Source: Thermohalobacter berrensis (GTDB lineage: Bacteria > Bacillota > Clostridia > Tissierellales > Thermohalobacteraceae). From it: 64,000 bases of DNA. Every line of letters starts with the position of its first letter. Position 1 is the first letter of the stretch. Below are positions 9,719 through 18,499 of the stretch, piece after piece. The DNA lies in the NCBI RefSeq assembly GCF_003609645.1, contig NZ_MCIB01000001.1, positions 62,001 to 126,000 on the forward strand. Direction: 5' to 3'. The translations under genes were made by a program, and so were the position numbers. Under the pieces are notes generated by a model that was given only the letters and a program-made list of their open reading frames with translations, was not told the origin of the DNA and did not search any database.

Positions 9719-10315
9719 TTGGGTGATGTAATTTTAACTATTATTATAGGTTACATTTTAGGTAATTTAAACTTTGCTTATATTTTAGGAAAGTTAGTTA
9801 AAAATACTGATATTAGAAATTATGGTAGTGGTAATGCTGGAGCTACAAATGCATTGAGAGTATTTGGAGTTAAAATGGGTCTAACAACTTTTTTATTAGA
9901 TTGTGCTAAAGGAGCAGTGGCTGTAATTATTGGAAAATACATTTTAGGTGATATTGGTGCATTAATAGGAGGAATAAGTGTAGTAGTAGGTCATAACTGG
10001 CCAGTAGTTTTGAAATTTAAAGGTGGAAAGGGTATAGCTACTACTATTGGAGTAGTATTATCCATTAACTATATATTAGCACTTATTTGTATAGTAATAG
10101 GTATAATTCTTATTGCAAAAACTAGATATGTTTCATTAGGTTCAGTTACAGGTATGGCTTTGTTACCTATAGTTACTCTAATAATAGAGAGACCTATAGA
10201 TGTAAACTTTCTAATTTTTGTTTTAATATTATCAGCTTTTGCAATTTTTAGACATAAAGGGAACATCCAAAGGCTTTTAGCTGGTACAGAGAGAAAACTT
10301 GGAGAGAAGGCTTAG
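9719..10315 (+). CDS. plsY: Acyl-phosphate:glycerol-3-phosphate acyltransferase PlsY
   Basis: This membrane enzyme makes lysophosphatidic acid from acyl-phosphate and glycerol-3-phosphate. It is 198 residues with about five membrane segments and the three PlsY loops: GSGNAGATNALRVFG (about 39-53), GHNWPV and KGGKGIATT (about 100-108), and the C-terminal RHKGNIQRLLAGTE. Start is TTG with SD AGGGGG; no ATG fits. It pairs naturally with gpsA, the next gene, which supplies glycerol-3-phosphate. Confidence 0.97.
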   Translation: MGDVILTIIIGYILGNLNFAYILGKLVKNTDIRNYGSGNAGATNALRVFGVKMGLTTFLLDCAKGAVAVIIGKYILGDIGALIGGISVVVGHNWPVVLKFKGGKGIATTIGVVLSINYILALICIVIGIILIAKTRYVSLGSVTGMALLPIVTLIIERPIDVNFLIFVLILSAFAIFRHKGNIQRLLAGTERKLGEKA

Positions 10316-10331
10316 TTAAGGAGGAGACAAT

Positions 10332-11360
10332 ATGTTAAGCAAAATAGGAATTCTCGGAGGAGGAAGTTGGGGAACCGCCTTAGCTGTTTTATTGGCTAAA
10401 AAAGGTTATGATATAGATTTATGGATAAGAAATAAAGAACAATGCGATAATATTAATTTTTCAAAAGAAAATGTTAAATATCTCCCAGGAGTTATAATTC
10501 CGAATAATGTTAAAATATTAAATGATATTGAAAAAGTTGTTTTAGATAAAGAAATAATAGTTTTAGCAGTTCCTTCACATGCTGTAAGAGAAACCTTAAA
10601 GAAGATTAAAAATAAGGTTGATAAGGAAAAAACAATTGTAAATGTGTCAAAGGGAATAGAATGTGATACATTAATGAGAATATCCGAAATAGTAGATGAA
10701 GAAATTCCTAATATTAATTATGCTGTACTTTCTGGACCATCTCATGCAGAAGAAGTTGCCAAGGATATACCAACTACAATTGTAACAGCTTCTAAAAAGA
10801 AGAAAGTAGCTGAATACATACAAGAGGTATTTATGACACCTAAATTTAGAGTTTATACTAACCCAGATGTTATAGGGGTAGAATTGGGAGGCTCTTTAAA
10901 AAATGTTATCGCTTTAGGTGCTGGAATTTCAGATGGTTTAGGATATGGTGATAATACTAAGGCAGCTTTAATGAATAGAGGTATAATTGAAATATCTAGA
11001 TTAGGTGAAAAAATGGGAGCAAATAAAAATACTTTTGCTGGCTTATCTGGAATAGGGGATTTAATAGTTACTTGCACTAGTATGCATAGTCGAAATAGAA
11101 GGGCTGGAATAAAAATAGGAAAGGGATATAGCCTAGAAGAAGCAATAGAATCAGTAGGAATGGTAGTAGAAGGTATAAAAACAACTAAAGCAGCTTATCA
11201 GTTATCAAAAAAATACAATGTGAAAATGCCTATTACTGAAGAAATATATGGAGTTTTATATGAAGGTAAAGATGTTAAAAATGCAGTAATAAATTTAATG
11301 CTAAGGGATAAAAAACATGAAATGGAAGATATAGCAGAACATTGGGAATGGAATTCATAG
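10332..11360 (+). CDS. gpsA: Glycerol-3-phosphate dehydrogenase [NAD(P)+]
   Basis: Reduces dihydroxyacetone phosphate to sn-glycerol-3-phosphate for phospholipid synthesis. The N-terminal Rossmann motif GGGSWGTALA (about residues 8-17), the substrate-domain motifs LSGPSHAEEVA and GGSLKNVIALGAG, and the lysine/arginine region CTSMHSRNRRAGI are all present; length 342 is normal. SD AAGGAGGAGA is strong. It is the last gene of the DUF512-der-plsY-gpsA operon and is followed by a terminator. Confidence 0.97.
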   Translation: MLSKIGILGGGSWGTALAVLLAKKGYDIDLWIRNKEQCDNINFSKENVKYLPGVIIPNNVKILNDIEKVVLDKEIIVLAVPSHAVRETLKKIKNKVDKEKTIVNVSKGIECDTLMRISEIVDEEIPNINYAVLSGPSHAEEVAKDIPTTIVTASKKKKVAEYIQEVFMTPKFRVYTNPDVIGVELGGSLKNVIALGAGISDGLGYGDNTKAALMNRGIIEISRLGEKMGANKNTFAGLSGIGDLIVTCTSMHSRNRRAGIKIGKGYSLEEAIESVGMVVEGIKTTKAAYQLSKKYNVKMPITEEIYGVLYEGKDVKNAVINLMLRDKKHEMEDIAEHWEWNS

Positions 11361-11382
11361 TAGAATCAATAAATTTAGTTTA

Positions 11383-11425
11383 AAAATCCTTAAGCAGATA
11401 ATTATCTGCTTAAGGATTTTTTTAT
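11383..11425 (+). terminator. Intrinsic terminator after gpsA
   Basis: A perfect stem aaatccttaagcagat / atctgcttaaggattt with a very short loop, followed by tttttatt. Confidence 0.9.
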
Positions 11426-11505
11426 TAAGTTAAAATTTGTATAATATTAAAAAATGCCACAAATCGATAATATACAACACGATTAGACATTTATATTAGC
11501 TTTTA

Positions 11506-11514
11506 TGATATAAT
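11506..11514 (+). promoter_or_regulatory. Candidate extended -10 promoter of the GGDEF-EAL gene
   Basis: TGATATAAT at 11506-11514 is an extended -10 box; the nearest -35-like hexamer TAGACA (11484-11489) has a long 19-bp spacer. Confidence 0.4.
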
Positions 11515-11551
11515 TGTTTTATAATCGGTTATATATTGAGGGGGTAATCCT

Positions 11552-13990
11552 GTGAATAGTAATAAAGAAAAAGTAGAAGCAGATGATATTGCTGACCTTT
11601 TTCTAAATGCATTATATATAATAAAGGATGATGCAATTGTTGGCTGTAACAATTCAGCATTGGAAGTTTTTAAATATGATAACAAAGAAGAGATAATAGG
11701 ACTTAGGCCATATGAGATGTCCCCTAAAAAACAGCCAGATGGTAAGCTATCAAAAACTAAAGGGAAAGAAATTGTTAATATAGCTTACGAAAAAGGTTAC
11801 TATGAGTTTGAATGGCTCCATAAAAGAAAAACTGGAGAAGATTTTATAGCTAATATAAAACTATATAGAATAGGACTATTTTTGTATGCTGTTATTACAG
11901 ATATAACTGAGGTAGAAAAATTAAGAATGGAATTGAAAATTAAGGAAGATATTTATAAGTTTATTTTCAATAATCATCAAACTATTATGATACTTATAGA
12001 TTCAGAAACAGGCTCAATAATTGATGCAAATAAAGCTGCTATTTCATATTATGGGTATAGTAGAGATGAATTACTTAATAAAAAAATACAGTATATAAAT
12101 GTTTTACCTAAAGAAGAAGTAAAAAAGGAAATGAAAAGGGCAAGATCAAAGAGTAAAAACTATTTTTTATTTACCCATAAATTAGCTAATGGAGAGTTTA
12201 GAGATGTTGAAGTTCGTAGTTTTCCAATAGAAATTTATGAGAAAAAACTTTTGTTTTCAATTATTTATGATGTTAATAATAAAATTACAGAACAATCTAT
12301 GTTCCATCATATGTTTAAAAATTCACCAAATGCAGTGGCGATTTTAGATAATAAAAATAGAGTAATAAATATAAATAAAAAATTTACAGATTTATTTCAG
12401 TTTTCACTAAATGAAATTAAGGGGAAAAACTTAAAAGAATTTATTTGTATAAGCGAATGTAATAATATTGATGAAAATGATAATCAAAACATATTAGATT
12501 CTATTCTAGAAGGTGGGTTAGTAGAATGTGAAACTAGAAGGAAAAGAAAAGATGGAAGACTTATTGATGTAGAGCTATTAGCCTACCCAATATTTAGCAA
12601 TAACAGAATAATAGGTGGCAATGTAGTTTTTAAAGATATCACTGACAAGAAAAGAATGAATAAAAAAATAAAGTATTTAGCAGAAAGGGATTCCCTAACA
12701 GGTTTATATAATAGATTTTATTTTAATAAGAAATTTCAATTATTAATTTCAGAGGTAAGTAAAGGGGATAGATTAGGAGTACTTTTTATAGATATTGATA
12801 ATTTCAAGGATATAAATGATTCTCTTGGTCATCATATAGGTGATAAAATACTTGTTGAGTTTTCAAAGAGGATTGAAAATAAGTTAAAGAACTGTGACTT
12901 ATTTGCTAGATTTGGAGGAGATGAGTTCGTATTAGTTATAAATAATGTCAAAAGTAAAAGTGATTTAAAGGCTATAGCACTAAAGATAATTGATTTACTA
13001 AATGATCCTTTTATAATAAATGATAATTATTTTTATTTGTCAGTTAGTATAGGAATATCTGTTTATCCAATAGACGGAAAAGATTCTTATACATTGGTTA
13101 AGAATGCAGACACAGCTATGTATAAAGCCAAGTATAATATTGCAAGCAAGCATAAAATTTTATTCTATTCTAGAGATATGGGAATTGAGATAGAACAAAA
13201 TTTTACTATGATAAATTATTTAAAAAAAGCTATAGAGAATAATGAATTATACATAAACTATCAACCTATAATACAAATTAATAACAACCAAATTGTAGGT
13301 GCAGAGTCCTTATTAAGGTGGAAAAATAGTAAATTAGGGAATGTTTCACCAGATAAATTTATTCCTATTGCTGAGAATACTGGACTTATCTATAGTATTG
13401 GAGAATGGGTAATTGAGAATATTTGTAAAAAAATAAATGAATGGAAAAAGAAAGGATTAAAGCTAATACCTATTTCAGTTAATATTTCTGTCAAACAGTT
13501 AGAATATATTAGATTTACTGAGTTTGTCAGAAAGACTTTAGATTACTATAACATTGAACCTAAGTATATCGAATTTGAAATAACTGAAAGTGTTTCAGCA
13601 GGTAATATAGATAAGATAGCTAAAACAGTAAAGGAACTTAGTGAAATCGGAATAAAAATATCAATGGATGACTTTGGTACAGGCTATTCATCCCTATCTT
13701 TGCTAAAAAAGCTATTTATTAATAAACTTAAAATTGATAAGGTTTTTATAGATTATATTGAAAGTAATCTAGATTATAAAAAAGATTATAACAAATTATT
13801 AAAAACAATAATTAATATGGCTAAAAACTTTAACCTAAAGGTAGTAGCAGAAGGAATAGAAACAAGAAACCAACTAGAACTTTTAAAAGTTTTAGGTTGT
13901 GATTTTAGACAAGGTTATTTATTTAGTAAACCATTAGATGTTGATTCGTTTGAAATTTGGGTAGATAAAAATTCAAAATATAAATATTAA
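11552..13990 (+). CDS. PAS-PAS-PAS-GGDEF-EAL cyclic-di-GMP turnover protein
   Basis: A cytosolic 812-residue protein without membrane segments. Three PAS-like sensor domains occupy about residues 10-130, 135-245 and 250-370. The diguanylate cyclase domain (about 375-540) has an intact ARFGGDEF site; the position of the inhibitory RxxD site reads KNCD, so product inhibition is probably missing. The phosphodiesterase domain (about 555-800) keeps the catalytic signature: ESLLRW, SVNIS, ITES, MDDFGTGYSSL, KIDK, VAEGIET and QGYLFSKP. Both activities could therefore be functional. GTG start after SD GAGGGGG. It is monocistronic, between the gpsA terminator and spoIVA, where most relatives have gpsA and spoIVA adjacent. 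Confidence 0.93.
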   Translation: MNSNKEKVEADDIADLFLNALYIIKDDAIVGCNNSALEVFKYDNKEEIIGLRPYEMSPKKQPDGKLSKTKGKEIVNIAYEKGYYEFEWLHKRKTGEDFIANIKLYRIGLFLYAVITDITEVEKLRMELKIKEDIYKFIFNNHQTIMILIDSETGSIIDANKAAISYYGYSRDELLNKKIQYINVLPKEEVKKEMKRARSKSKNYFLFTHKLANGEFRDVEVRSFPIEIYEKKLLFSIIYDVNNKITEQSMFHHMFKNSPNAVAILDNKNRVININKKFTDLFQFSLNEIKGKNLKEFICISECNNIDENDNQNILDSILEGGLVECETRRKRKDGRLIDVELLAYPIFSNNRIIGGNVVFKDITDKKRMNKKIKYLAERDSLTGLYNRFYFNKKFQLLISEVSKGDRLGVLFIDIDNFKDINDSLGHHIGDKILVEFSKRIENKLKNCDLFARFGGDEFVLVINNVKSKSDLKAIALKIIDLLNDPFIINDNYFYLSVSIGISVYPIDGKDSYTLVKNADTAMYKAKYNIASKHKILFYSRDMGIEIEQNFTMINYLKKAIENNELYINYQPIIQINNNQIVGAESLLRWKNSKLGNVSPDKFIPIAENTGLIYSIGEWVIENICKKINEWKKKGLKLIPISVNISVKQLEYIRFTEFVRKTLDYYNIEPKYIEFEITESVSAGNIDKIAKTVKELSEIGIKISMDDFGTGYSSLSLLKKLFINKLKIDKVFIDYIESNLDYKKDYNKLLKTIINMAKNFNLKVVAEGIETRNQLELLKVLGCDFRQGYLFSKPLDVDSFEIWVDKNSKYKY

Positions 13991-14009
13991 GTAAAATACT
14001 TTAATAAAT

Positions 14010-14039
14010 AATGTGTCCAGCATTGGGCACATTTTTTTA
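14010..14039 (+). terminator. Intrinsic terminator after the GGDEF-EAL gene
   Basis: Stem atgtgtcc / gggcacat, loop agcatt, then ttttttt. Confidence 0.85.
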
Positions 14040-14162
14040 TTGTGTAATATACTCATGTCATAAAATATAGTTTAAAGCATATATTTTTATTAATATTAAC
14101 TAGATTTAAAATTCTAATATGTACTTCTATTAATTAAATTTGAAGAATTTATGTTAAGCATG

Positions 14163-14190
14163 TCATAATTTGAAATTTGAATCATATATT
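14163..14190 (+). promoter_or_regulatory. Possible sporulation (sigma-E-like) promoter of spoIVA
   Basis: TCATAAT (14163-14169) and CATATATT (14183-14190), 13 bp apart, resemble the sigma-E pattern (ATA-type -35, CATA-type -10). spoIVA is a mother-cell gene in Bacillus. The surrounding 200 bases are extremely AT-rich, so chance matches are likely. Confidence 0.3.
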
Positions 14191-14245
14191 TATAATGTTA
14201 AGTATATTGTGCATAATAATATTTTTTATATAAAAGGGAGGGAAA

Positions 14246-15727
14246 ATGATGGATAAATATAATATATACAAGGATATATCGGAAAGAACAGATGGGGATA
14301 TTTATATAGGAGTTGTAGGTCCGGTTAGAACAGGGAAATCAACTTTTATTAAAAGATTCATGGAACTACTAGTCTTACCAAATATTGAGAATACATACAG
14401 AAAAGAAAGGGCAAATGATGAATTACCACAATGTGGTGCTGGTAGAACTATAACTACAACAGAACCCAAATTTGTTCCTAGTGAAGCAGTAGAGTTGAAA
14501 TTAAAGGATAATTTGAAGTTTAAAGTTAGATTAGTAGATTGTGTTGGTTATTTAGTAAAAGGTGTTCTAGGCCATGAAGAAAATAATATGCCAAGAATGG
14601 TTAATACACCTTGGTATGAAGAAGAAATTCCTTTTGAAGAAGCAGCAGAAATAGGAACTAAAAAAGTTATTACAGATCATTCTACTATTGGAATAGTTGT
14701 TACTACTGATGGCTCTATATCAGATATTGAACGACCTAATTATATAAAAGCAGAAGAGAGGGTAGTAAATGAATTAAAAGAGTTAGAAAAGCCCTTTGTA
14801 ATAGTCTTAAATACTAGGAATCCAGATTCAGATAGTGCAATAGCATTAAGGGAAAGCTTAGAGGAAAAATATAATGTACCTGTTATTGCAGCTGATTGCT
14901 TAAATATGACTATGGATGATATAAATAGTATATTTGAAAAGGTTCTTTTAGAATTCCCTATAAGAGAAATAAATATTAACTTACCAGGTTGGGTAGAAGG
15001 CTTATCAAAAGATCATTGGATACAAACTAGTATTATTAATGCTATTAAGGGAACTGTTAATAACTTATATAGACTTAGTGACATTAATCCAGCAATAAAT
15101 AAGTTTAAAGATGCAGAGGTAGTAGAAGATGTAAGACTTACAGAAATCAATTTAGGTGAAGGAGTTGCCAGTGTTGAGATAGGGATAGACAATAATCTTT
15201 ATTATGAAGTAATTAGTGAGATGACAGGTTATAATATTAAAGGAGAGCATCAAATACTAGCATTAATGGATAAGCTAGCAAAAGCAAAAAGAGAATATGA
15301 TAAAGTTGAAAAGGCATTAAATGATGTAAAAGAAACAGGCTACGGATTAGTTGCACCAAGCCTAGAAGAATTAGAGCTTTTAGAACCTGAAGTAGTTAAA
15401 CAAGGCAATAGATTTGGAGTAAAATTAAGAGCAAATGCACCTAGTCTTCACTTAATTAGAGCAGATATAACTACAGAGGTTTCACCTATTATTGGAACAG
15501 AAAAACAAAGTGAAGAACTTATTAATTATTTATTAGAAGAATTTGAGAATGACCCATCTAAAATTTGGGAATCAAATATGTTTGGTAAATCATTACACGA
15601 CCTTGTGAAAGAACAATTACAAAGTAAATTAAATATGATGCCAGAAAATGCAAGAAGTAAAATACAAAGAACATTGCAAAAGATTGTAAATGAGGGAAAT
15701 AAAGGTTTAATTTGCATAATAGTATAA
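14246..15727 (+). CDS. spoIVA: Stage IV sporulation protein A, spore coat basement ATPase
   Basis: SpoIVA is an ATP-hydrolysing morphogenetic protein that polymerises on the forespore surface as the base layer of the coat. Visible: the Walker A motif GPVRTGKST (about residues 25-33), the TRAFAC-like DCVGYLV region, a middle domain, and the C-terminal domain ending in the hydrophobic tail GLICIIV that in Bacillus anchors SpoIVA to SpoVM. Length 493 equals the family. ATG 14246 and 14249 are both possible after SD GGGAGGG. It is monocistronic, flanked by terminators. Confidence 0.97.
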   Translation: MMDKYNIYKDISERTDGDIYIGVVGPVRTGKSTFIKRFMELLVLPNIENTYRKERANDELPQCGAGRTITTTEPKFVPSEAVELKLKDNLKFKVRLVDCVGYLVKGVLGHEENNMPRMVNTPWYEEEIPFEEAAEIGTKKVITDHSTIGIVVTTDGSISDIERPNYIKAEERVVNELKELEKPFVIVLNTRNPDSDSAIALRESLEEKYNVPVIAADCLNMTMDDINSIFEKVLLEFPIREININLPGWVEGLSKDHWIQTSIINAIKGTVNNLYRLSDINPAINKFKDAEVVEDVRLTEINLGEGVASVEIGIDNNLYYEVISEMTGYNIKGEHQILALMDKLAKAKREYDKVEKALNDVKETGYGLVAPSLEELELLEPEVVKQGNRFGVKLRANAPSLHLIRADITTEVSPIIGTEKQSEELINYLLEEFENDPSKIWESNMFGKSLHDLVKEQLQSKLNMMPENARSKIQRTLQKIVNEGNKGLICIIV

Positions 15728-15760
15728 AAAAAGGGAAGGTATGTACCTTCCCTTTTTTTA
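15726..15760. terminator. Bidirectional terminator between spoIVA and tRNA-Pro
   Basis: Stem aaaaagggaaggta / taccttcccttttt, with an A-run on one side and a T-run on the other, so it can end spoIVA (+) and the tRNA (-) transcripts. Confidence 0.85.
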
Positions 15761-15768
15761 TGAAAAGT

Positions 15769-15845
15769 TGGTCGGGATGACTGGATTCGAACCAGCGACC
15801 CCAAGTCCCCCAGACTTGTGCGCTACCAGACTGCGCCACATCCCG
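15769..15845 (-). tRNA. tRNA-Pro (anticodon GGG)
   Basis: Read on the minus strand: acceptor CGGGATG pairs perfectly with CATCCCG, D-stem GCGC/GCGC, anticodon stem CAAGT/ACTTG with loop CTGGGGG (anticodon GGG), T-arm GCTGG-TTCGAAT-CCAGT, discriminator A. The 3' CCA is encoded (15769-15771 on the plus strand read tgg). It reads proline codons CCC and CCU. Confidence 0.96.
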
Positions 15846-15856
15846 AAGCATAAAAT

Positions 15857-15885
15857 ATTATACATAATAATTATTATTTTGTAAA
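15857..15885 (-). promoter_or_regulatory. Promoter of tRNA-Pro
   Basis: On the minus strand TTTACA (15880-15885) and TATAAT (15857-15862) are separated by exactly 17 bp, ending 12 bases before the mature tRNA 5' end. Confidence 0.75.
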
Positions 15886-15917
15886 GGTTAGCAATTCTTA
15901 ATTTATTAAAATTTTTA

Positions 15918-15926
15918 TGCTATACT
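15918..15926 (+). promoter_or_regulatory. Candidate extended -10 promoter of the adaptor/yggS/sepF cluster
   Basis: TGCTATACT at 15918-15926 fits an extended -10 box; no good -35 hexamer is seen. It would give a leader of about 110 bases before the adaptor gene. Confidence 0.35.
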
Positions 15927-16041
15927 TATTACTAGCTTTAAATATAGGACTAAAATACTCTTTTGTAAATTGTATGAAGGAAAATTTTAAAATATGAAGA
16001 ATTATATATAAGTGTTAATGTTTACATATAGTGGTGATAAT

Positions 16042-17328
16042 ATGATAGGTGAGAAGAGAAGAAAAAAAAGATTGAGAAGGAAAAAATTTAGAATTTTATT
16101 GATTACTGTAACGTTTTTATATCTTCTATTTAGAATGGTACCAGTATTATATGCTTCCAATCTAAAGACTATGACTGTAAAAAATGATATTATTGAAATA
16201 TCAGCTAAATCAAAGGGAATAATATTAAAAGATGAAACTGTTTACAGATCAGAGGTTCAAGGAGAAGTAATTTTTTACCAAGATGAGGGAAAAAGGATTC
16301 CAAAGGGAATAAAAGTAGCTCAAATTTATTCAGACAATAAAGTGTCACAATTAGAAGATGAGCTCAATCAAATAAATAAAACTATTGAATCCCTTAAACA
16401 AACAGAGAAAAATAATGAATTGTTTAAAAAGGATTTAAAAAAGAATAAAGAAGATATAAATGTGTTGATAGAAAAAATACAAAAATATATAGTTGAAGGT
16501 AGATACAAAGAAGTGAAAATCCTCAAGGAAGAACTTAAGAAAAAAGTGGACAAGCAAAAAGCTATGTCAGGAGGAAAAACACTATTAAACGATAGTTTAG
16601 ATAATCTTAATGAGAAAAAGGAAAAAATTCAGAAAGTAATAGAAAAACTTAATGTAAACTCTTATTCTCAAAGAACTGGTATACTTAGTTATACTATTGA
16701 TGGGTTAGAAGCAATTTATTCTGTTAAAAATATATCTAAATTTACTGCAAATGACTATAAAATAATTGAAAGAAAAATTAAAAATCTTAAAAGCCAGACA
16801 AGAGTAAATATAGGCAATCCTATTTACAAGATTATCAATAACTATGAATGGTATATATTAGTGAAACTAAAAAACAATGAAAGTATAGATACACTAAAAG
16901 AAGGCAAGGATGTATATATAGAGGTTTTGAAATATAATGAAAGGATAAAAGCTAAAGTAACGAGAATAATTAAAGACAAACAAGAAACCCTAATATTTTT
17001 TAAACTTAATAGTCACTTGTATAAGTTTTATAACGAAAGATATGTTGATGTAAATATCATTATTGATGAATATGAAGGCCTAAAAATACCTAAAAGTGCT
17101 ATTGTTAAAAGAAACGGAATAAAAGGTGTTTACACAAGAAATATAAGTGATATAGTTAAATTTAGACCTATTGAGATAATAGGTGAAAGTGGAGAGTATG
17201 CTGTAGTTAAAGATGGTTATGTAGACGTTGAAATAAATGGGGAAACTGAAAGATTAAGGACTATTACTATGTTTGATCAGGTTATTATAAATGGAGACAA
17301 AGTCAATGAAAATCAAGTGATCAATTAA
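16042..17328 (+). CDS. HlyD-like membrane-anchored adaptor protein
   Basis: A 428-residue protein with a strongly basic N-terminus (EKRRKKRLRRKKF), a single membrane segment (ILLITVTFLYLLFRMVPVLYA), a lipoyl/barrel-sandwich-like part (EISAKSKGIILKDE...GEVIFYQDEGKRIPKGIKVAQI), a long lysine- and glutamate-rich coiled coil (about residues 95-215) and beta-rich C-terminal domains (VTRIIKDKQETLIFFKL; IPKSAIVKRNGIKGVY). This is the layout of HlyD-type adaptors, but no transporter gene is adjacent; the neighbours are the division genes yggS-sepF. ATG 16042 has SD GGTGAT; GTG 16012 and ATG 16018 are in-frame alternatives. Export or division-site function is undetermined. Confidence 0.7.
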   Translation: MIGEKRRKKRLRRKKFRILLITVTFLYLLFRMVPVLYASNLKTMTVKNDIIEISAKSKGIILKDETVYRSEVQGEVIFYQDEGKRIPKGIKVAQIYSDNKVSQLEDELNQINKTIESLKQTEKNNELFKKDLKKNKEDINVLIEKIQKYIVEGRYKEVKILKEELKKKVDKQKAMSGGKTLLNDSLDNLNEKKEKIQKVIEKLNVNSYSQRTGILSYTIDGLEAIYSVKNISKFTANDYKIIERKIKNLKSQTRVNIGNPIYKIINNYEWYILVKLKNNESIDTLKEGKDVYIEVLKYNERIKAKVTRIIKDKQETLIFFKLNSHLYKFYNERYVDVNIIIDEYEGLKIPKSAIVKRNGIKGVYTRNISDIVKFRPIEIIGESGEYAVVKDGYVDVEINGETERLRTITMFDQVIINGDKVNENQVIN

Positions 17329-17342
17329 AGGAGGGGAGAAAA

Positions 17343-18035
17343 ATTAGCATTAAATACAACTTAGCAGAAATTAAGCAAAATATAAAAGAGGCTGCTGAAA
17401 AATCTGGAAGAAAAGAAGATGATATAACATTAATTGCGGTTACTAAAACTGTTGACGTAGACAAAATTAAAGAAGCTGTTGAACATGGGGTTAGAAACAT
17501 TGGTGAAAATAGAGTACAAGAGATGACAAGAAAATATGAAGAATTAAAAGATAAAGATATACTATGGCATATGATAGGCCATTTACAAAGCAATAAGGTT
17601 AAATATATTATAGATAAAGTTGACCTTATTCATTCATTAGATAGAATGTCTTTAGCAAAAGAGATACAAAAAAGGGCAGAAAAAAATAATGTTATAGTTA
17701 ACACACTAGTTCAAGTAAATATAGCTGAAGAAGAAAGTAAGTTTGGATTAATGGGAGAAGAAGTTATACCGTTTATAGAGTCAATACTTAAATTTGATAG
17801 AATAAAGATAAAAGGTTTAATGACTATTGCACCTTTTGTAGAAAATCCCGAAAAAGTTAGATATGTCTTCAGACAACTTAAAGGATTATCAAAAGATATA
17901 AAGGCTAAAGGTTATTCCAATGTTGAAATGAAATACCTCTCAATGGGAATGACAAATGACTATAAAGTGGCTATAGAAGAAGGGTCTAATATGGTTAGGA
18001 TAGGTACTGGAATTTTTGGAAAACGTAAATATTAA
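17343..18035 (+). CDS. YggS family pyridoxal-phosphate homeostasis protein, ATT start
   Basis: YggS (YlmE) is a PLP-binding protein that buffers vitamin B6 and sits in the sepF cluster of Firmicutes. The frame reads (M)SIKYNLAEIKQNIKEAAEKSGR..., with the PLP lysine in IAVTKTVDV, then GENRVQE, HMIGHLQSNK, LVQVNIAEEESKFG and SMGMTNDYKVAI. No in-frame ATG, GTG or TTG exists between the stop at 17307 and Met at 17523, which is deep inside the domain. The only sensible start is ATT at 17343, six bases after an excellent SD (AAAGGAGGGG) and aligned with the family's MSI. Either an AUU start is used, as in infC, or ATG has mutated to ATT. 15 bp after the adaptor gene. Confidence 0.88.
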   Translation: MSIKYNLAEIKQNIKEAAEKSGRKEDDITLIAVTKTVDVDKIKEAVEHGVRNIGENRVQEMTRKYEELKDKDILWHMIGHLQSNKVKYIIDKVDLIHSLDRMSLAKEIQKRAEKNNVIVNTLVQVNIAEEESKFGLMGEEVIPFIESILKFDRIKIKGLMTIAPFVENPEKVRYVFRQLKGLSKDIKAKGYSNVEMKYLSMGMTNDYKVAIEEGSNMVRIGTGIFGKRKY

Positions 18036-18047
18036 GGGGGTTAGCAA

Positions 18048-18479
18048 ATGGTAAAGAAAAGTGAAAAGATACTTAATAAAGTTAAATATATTATAGGCCT
18101 TGATGATTATGAAGAGGATATTGAAGAATATGAAGATGAAGAAATAAAACATGGAATAAGCAAAAGCAATAAAATATTAAATATACATACAAACTCTAAT
18201 ATGAAACTTATAATACATCAACCAAATAAATATGAAGATGCACCTAAAATTGTTGAAGATTTAAAGTCTAGGAAAACTATTGTAATGAATTTAGATAAAA
18301 TAGAATCTGATTTAAAAAGGCAGGTTTTTGATTTTCTAAACGGTGCTGTGTATGCTTTAGAAGGTAATATACAAAAAGTAGCTAAAGATATTTTTATAAT
18401 AGCACCGAATAATGTAGAAATTAATGGTAAAATAAAAGAAGAACTTAAAAACAGAGGTATTTTTCCTTGGAAAAAATAA
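18048..18479 (+). CDS. sepF: Cell division protein SepF
   Basis: SepF bundles FtsZ filaments and tethers them to the membrane. The 143-residue protein has an N-terminal amphipathic region, an acidic linker (DDYEEDIEEYEDEE), and the C-terminal SepF domain (about 60-140) with VEDLKSRKTIVMNLD and RQVFDFLNGAVYALEG. SD AAGGGGGTTAG. It lies 12 bp after yggS and 20 bp before yggT, the conserved ylm cluster order. Confidence 0.95.
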   Translation: MVKKSEKILNKVKYIIGLDDYEEDIEEYEDEEIKHGISKSNKILNIHTNSNMKLIIHQPNKYEDAPKIVEDLKSRKTIVMNLDKIESDLKRQVFDFLNGAVYALEGNIQKVAKDIFIIAPNNVEINGKIKEELKNRGIFPWKK

Positions 18480-18499
18480 TGATTAAGAGGTGAAAATAA

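Noticed and set aside
11426-11551. Possible cyclic-di-GMP riboswitch before the GGDEF-EAL gene (also checked before the chemotaxis receptor)
   Set aside because: The conserved GEMM core was not found in either leader; only an extended -10 box and an SD are visible at 11426-11551.
15558-15851. Minus-strand ORF covering tRNA-Pro and the end of spoIVA
   Set aside because: Its first part is the tRNA itself read as codons; the rest is antisense to spoIVA.
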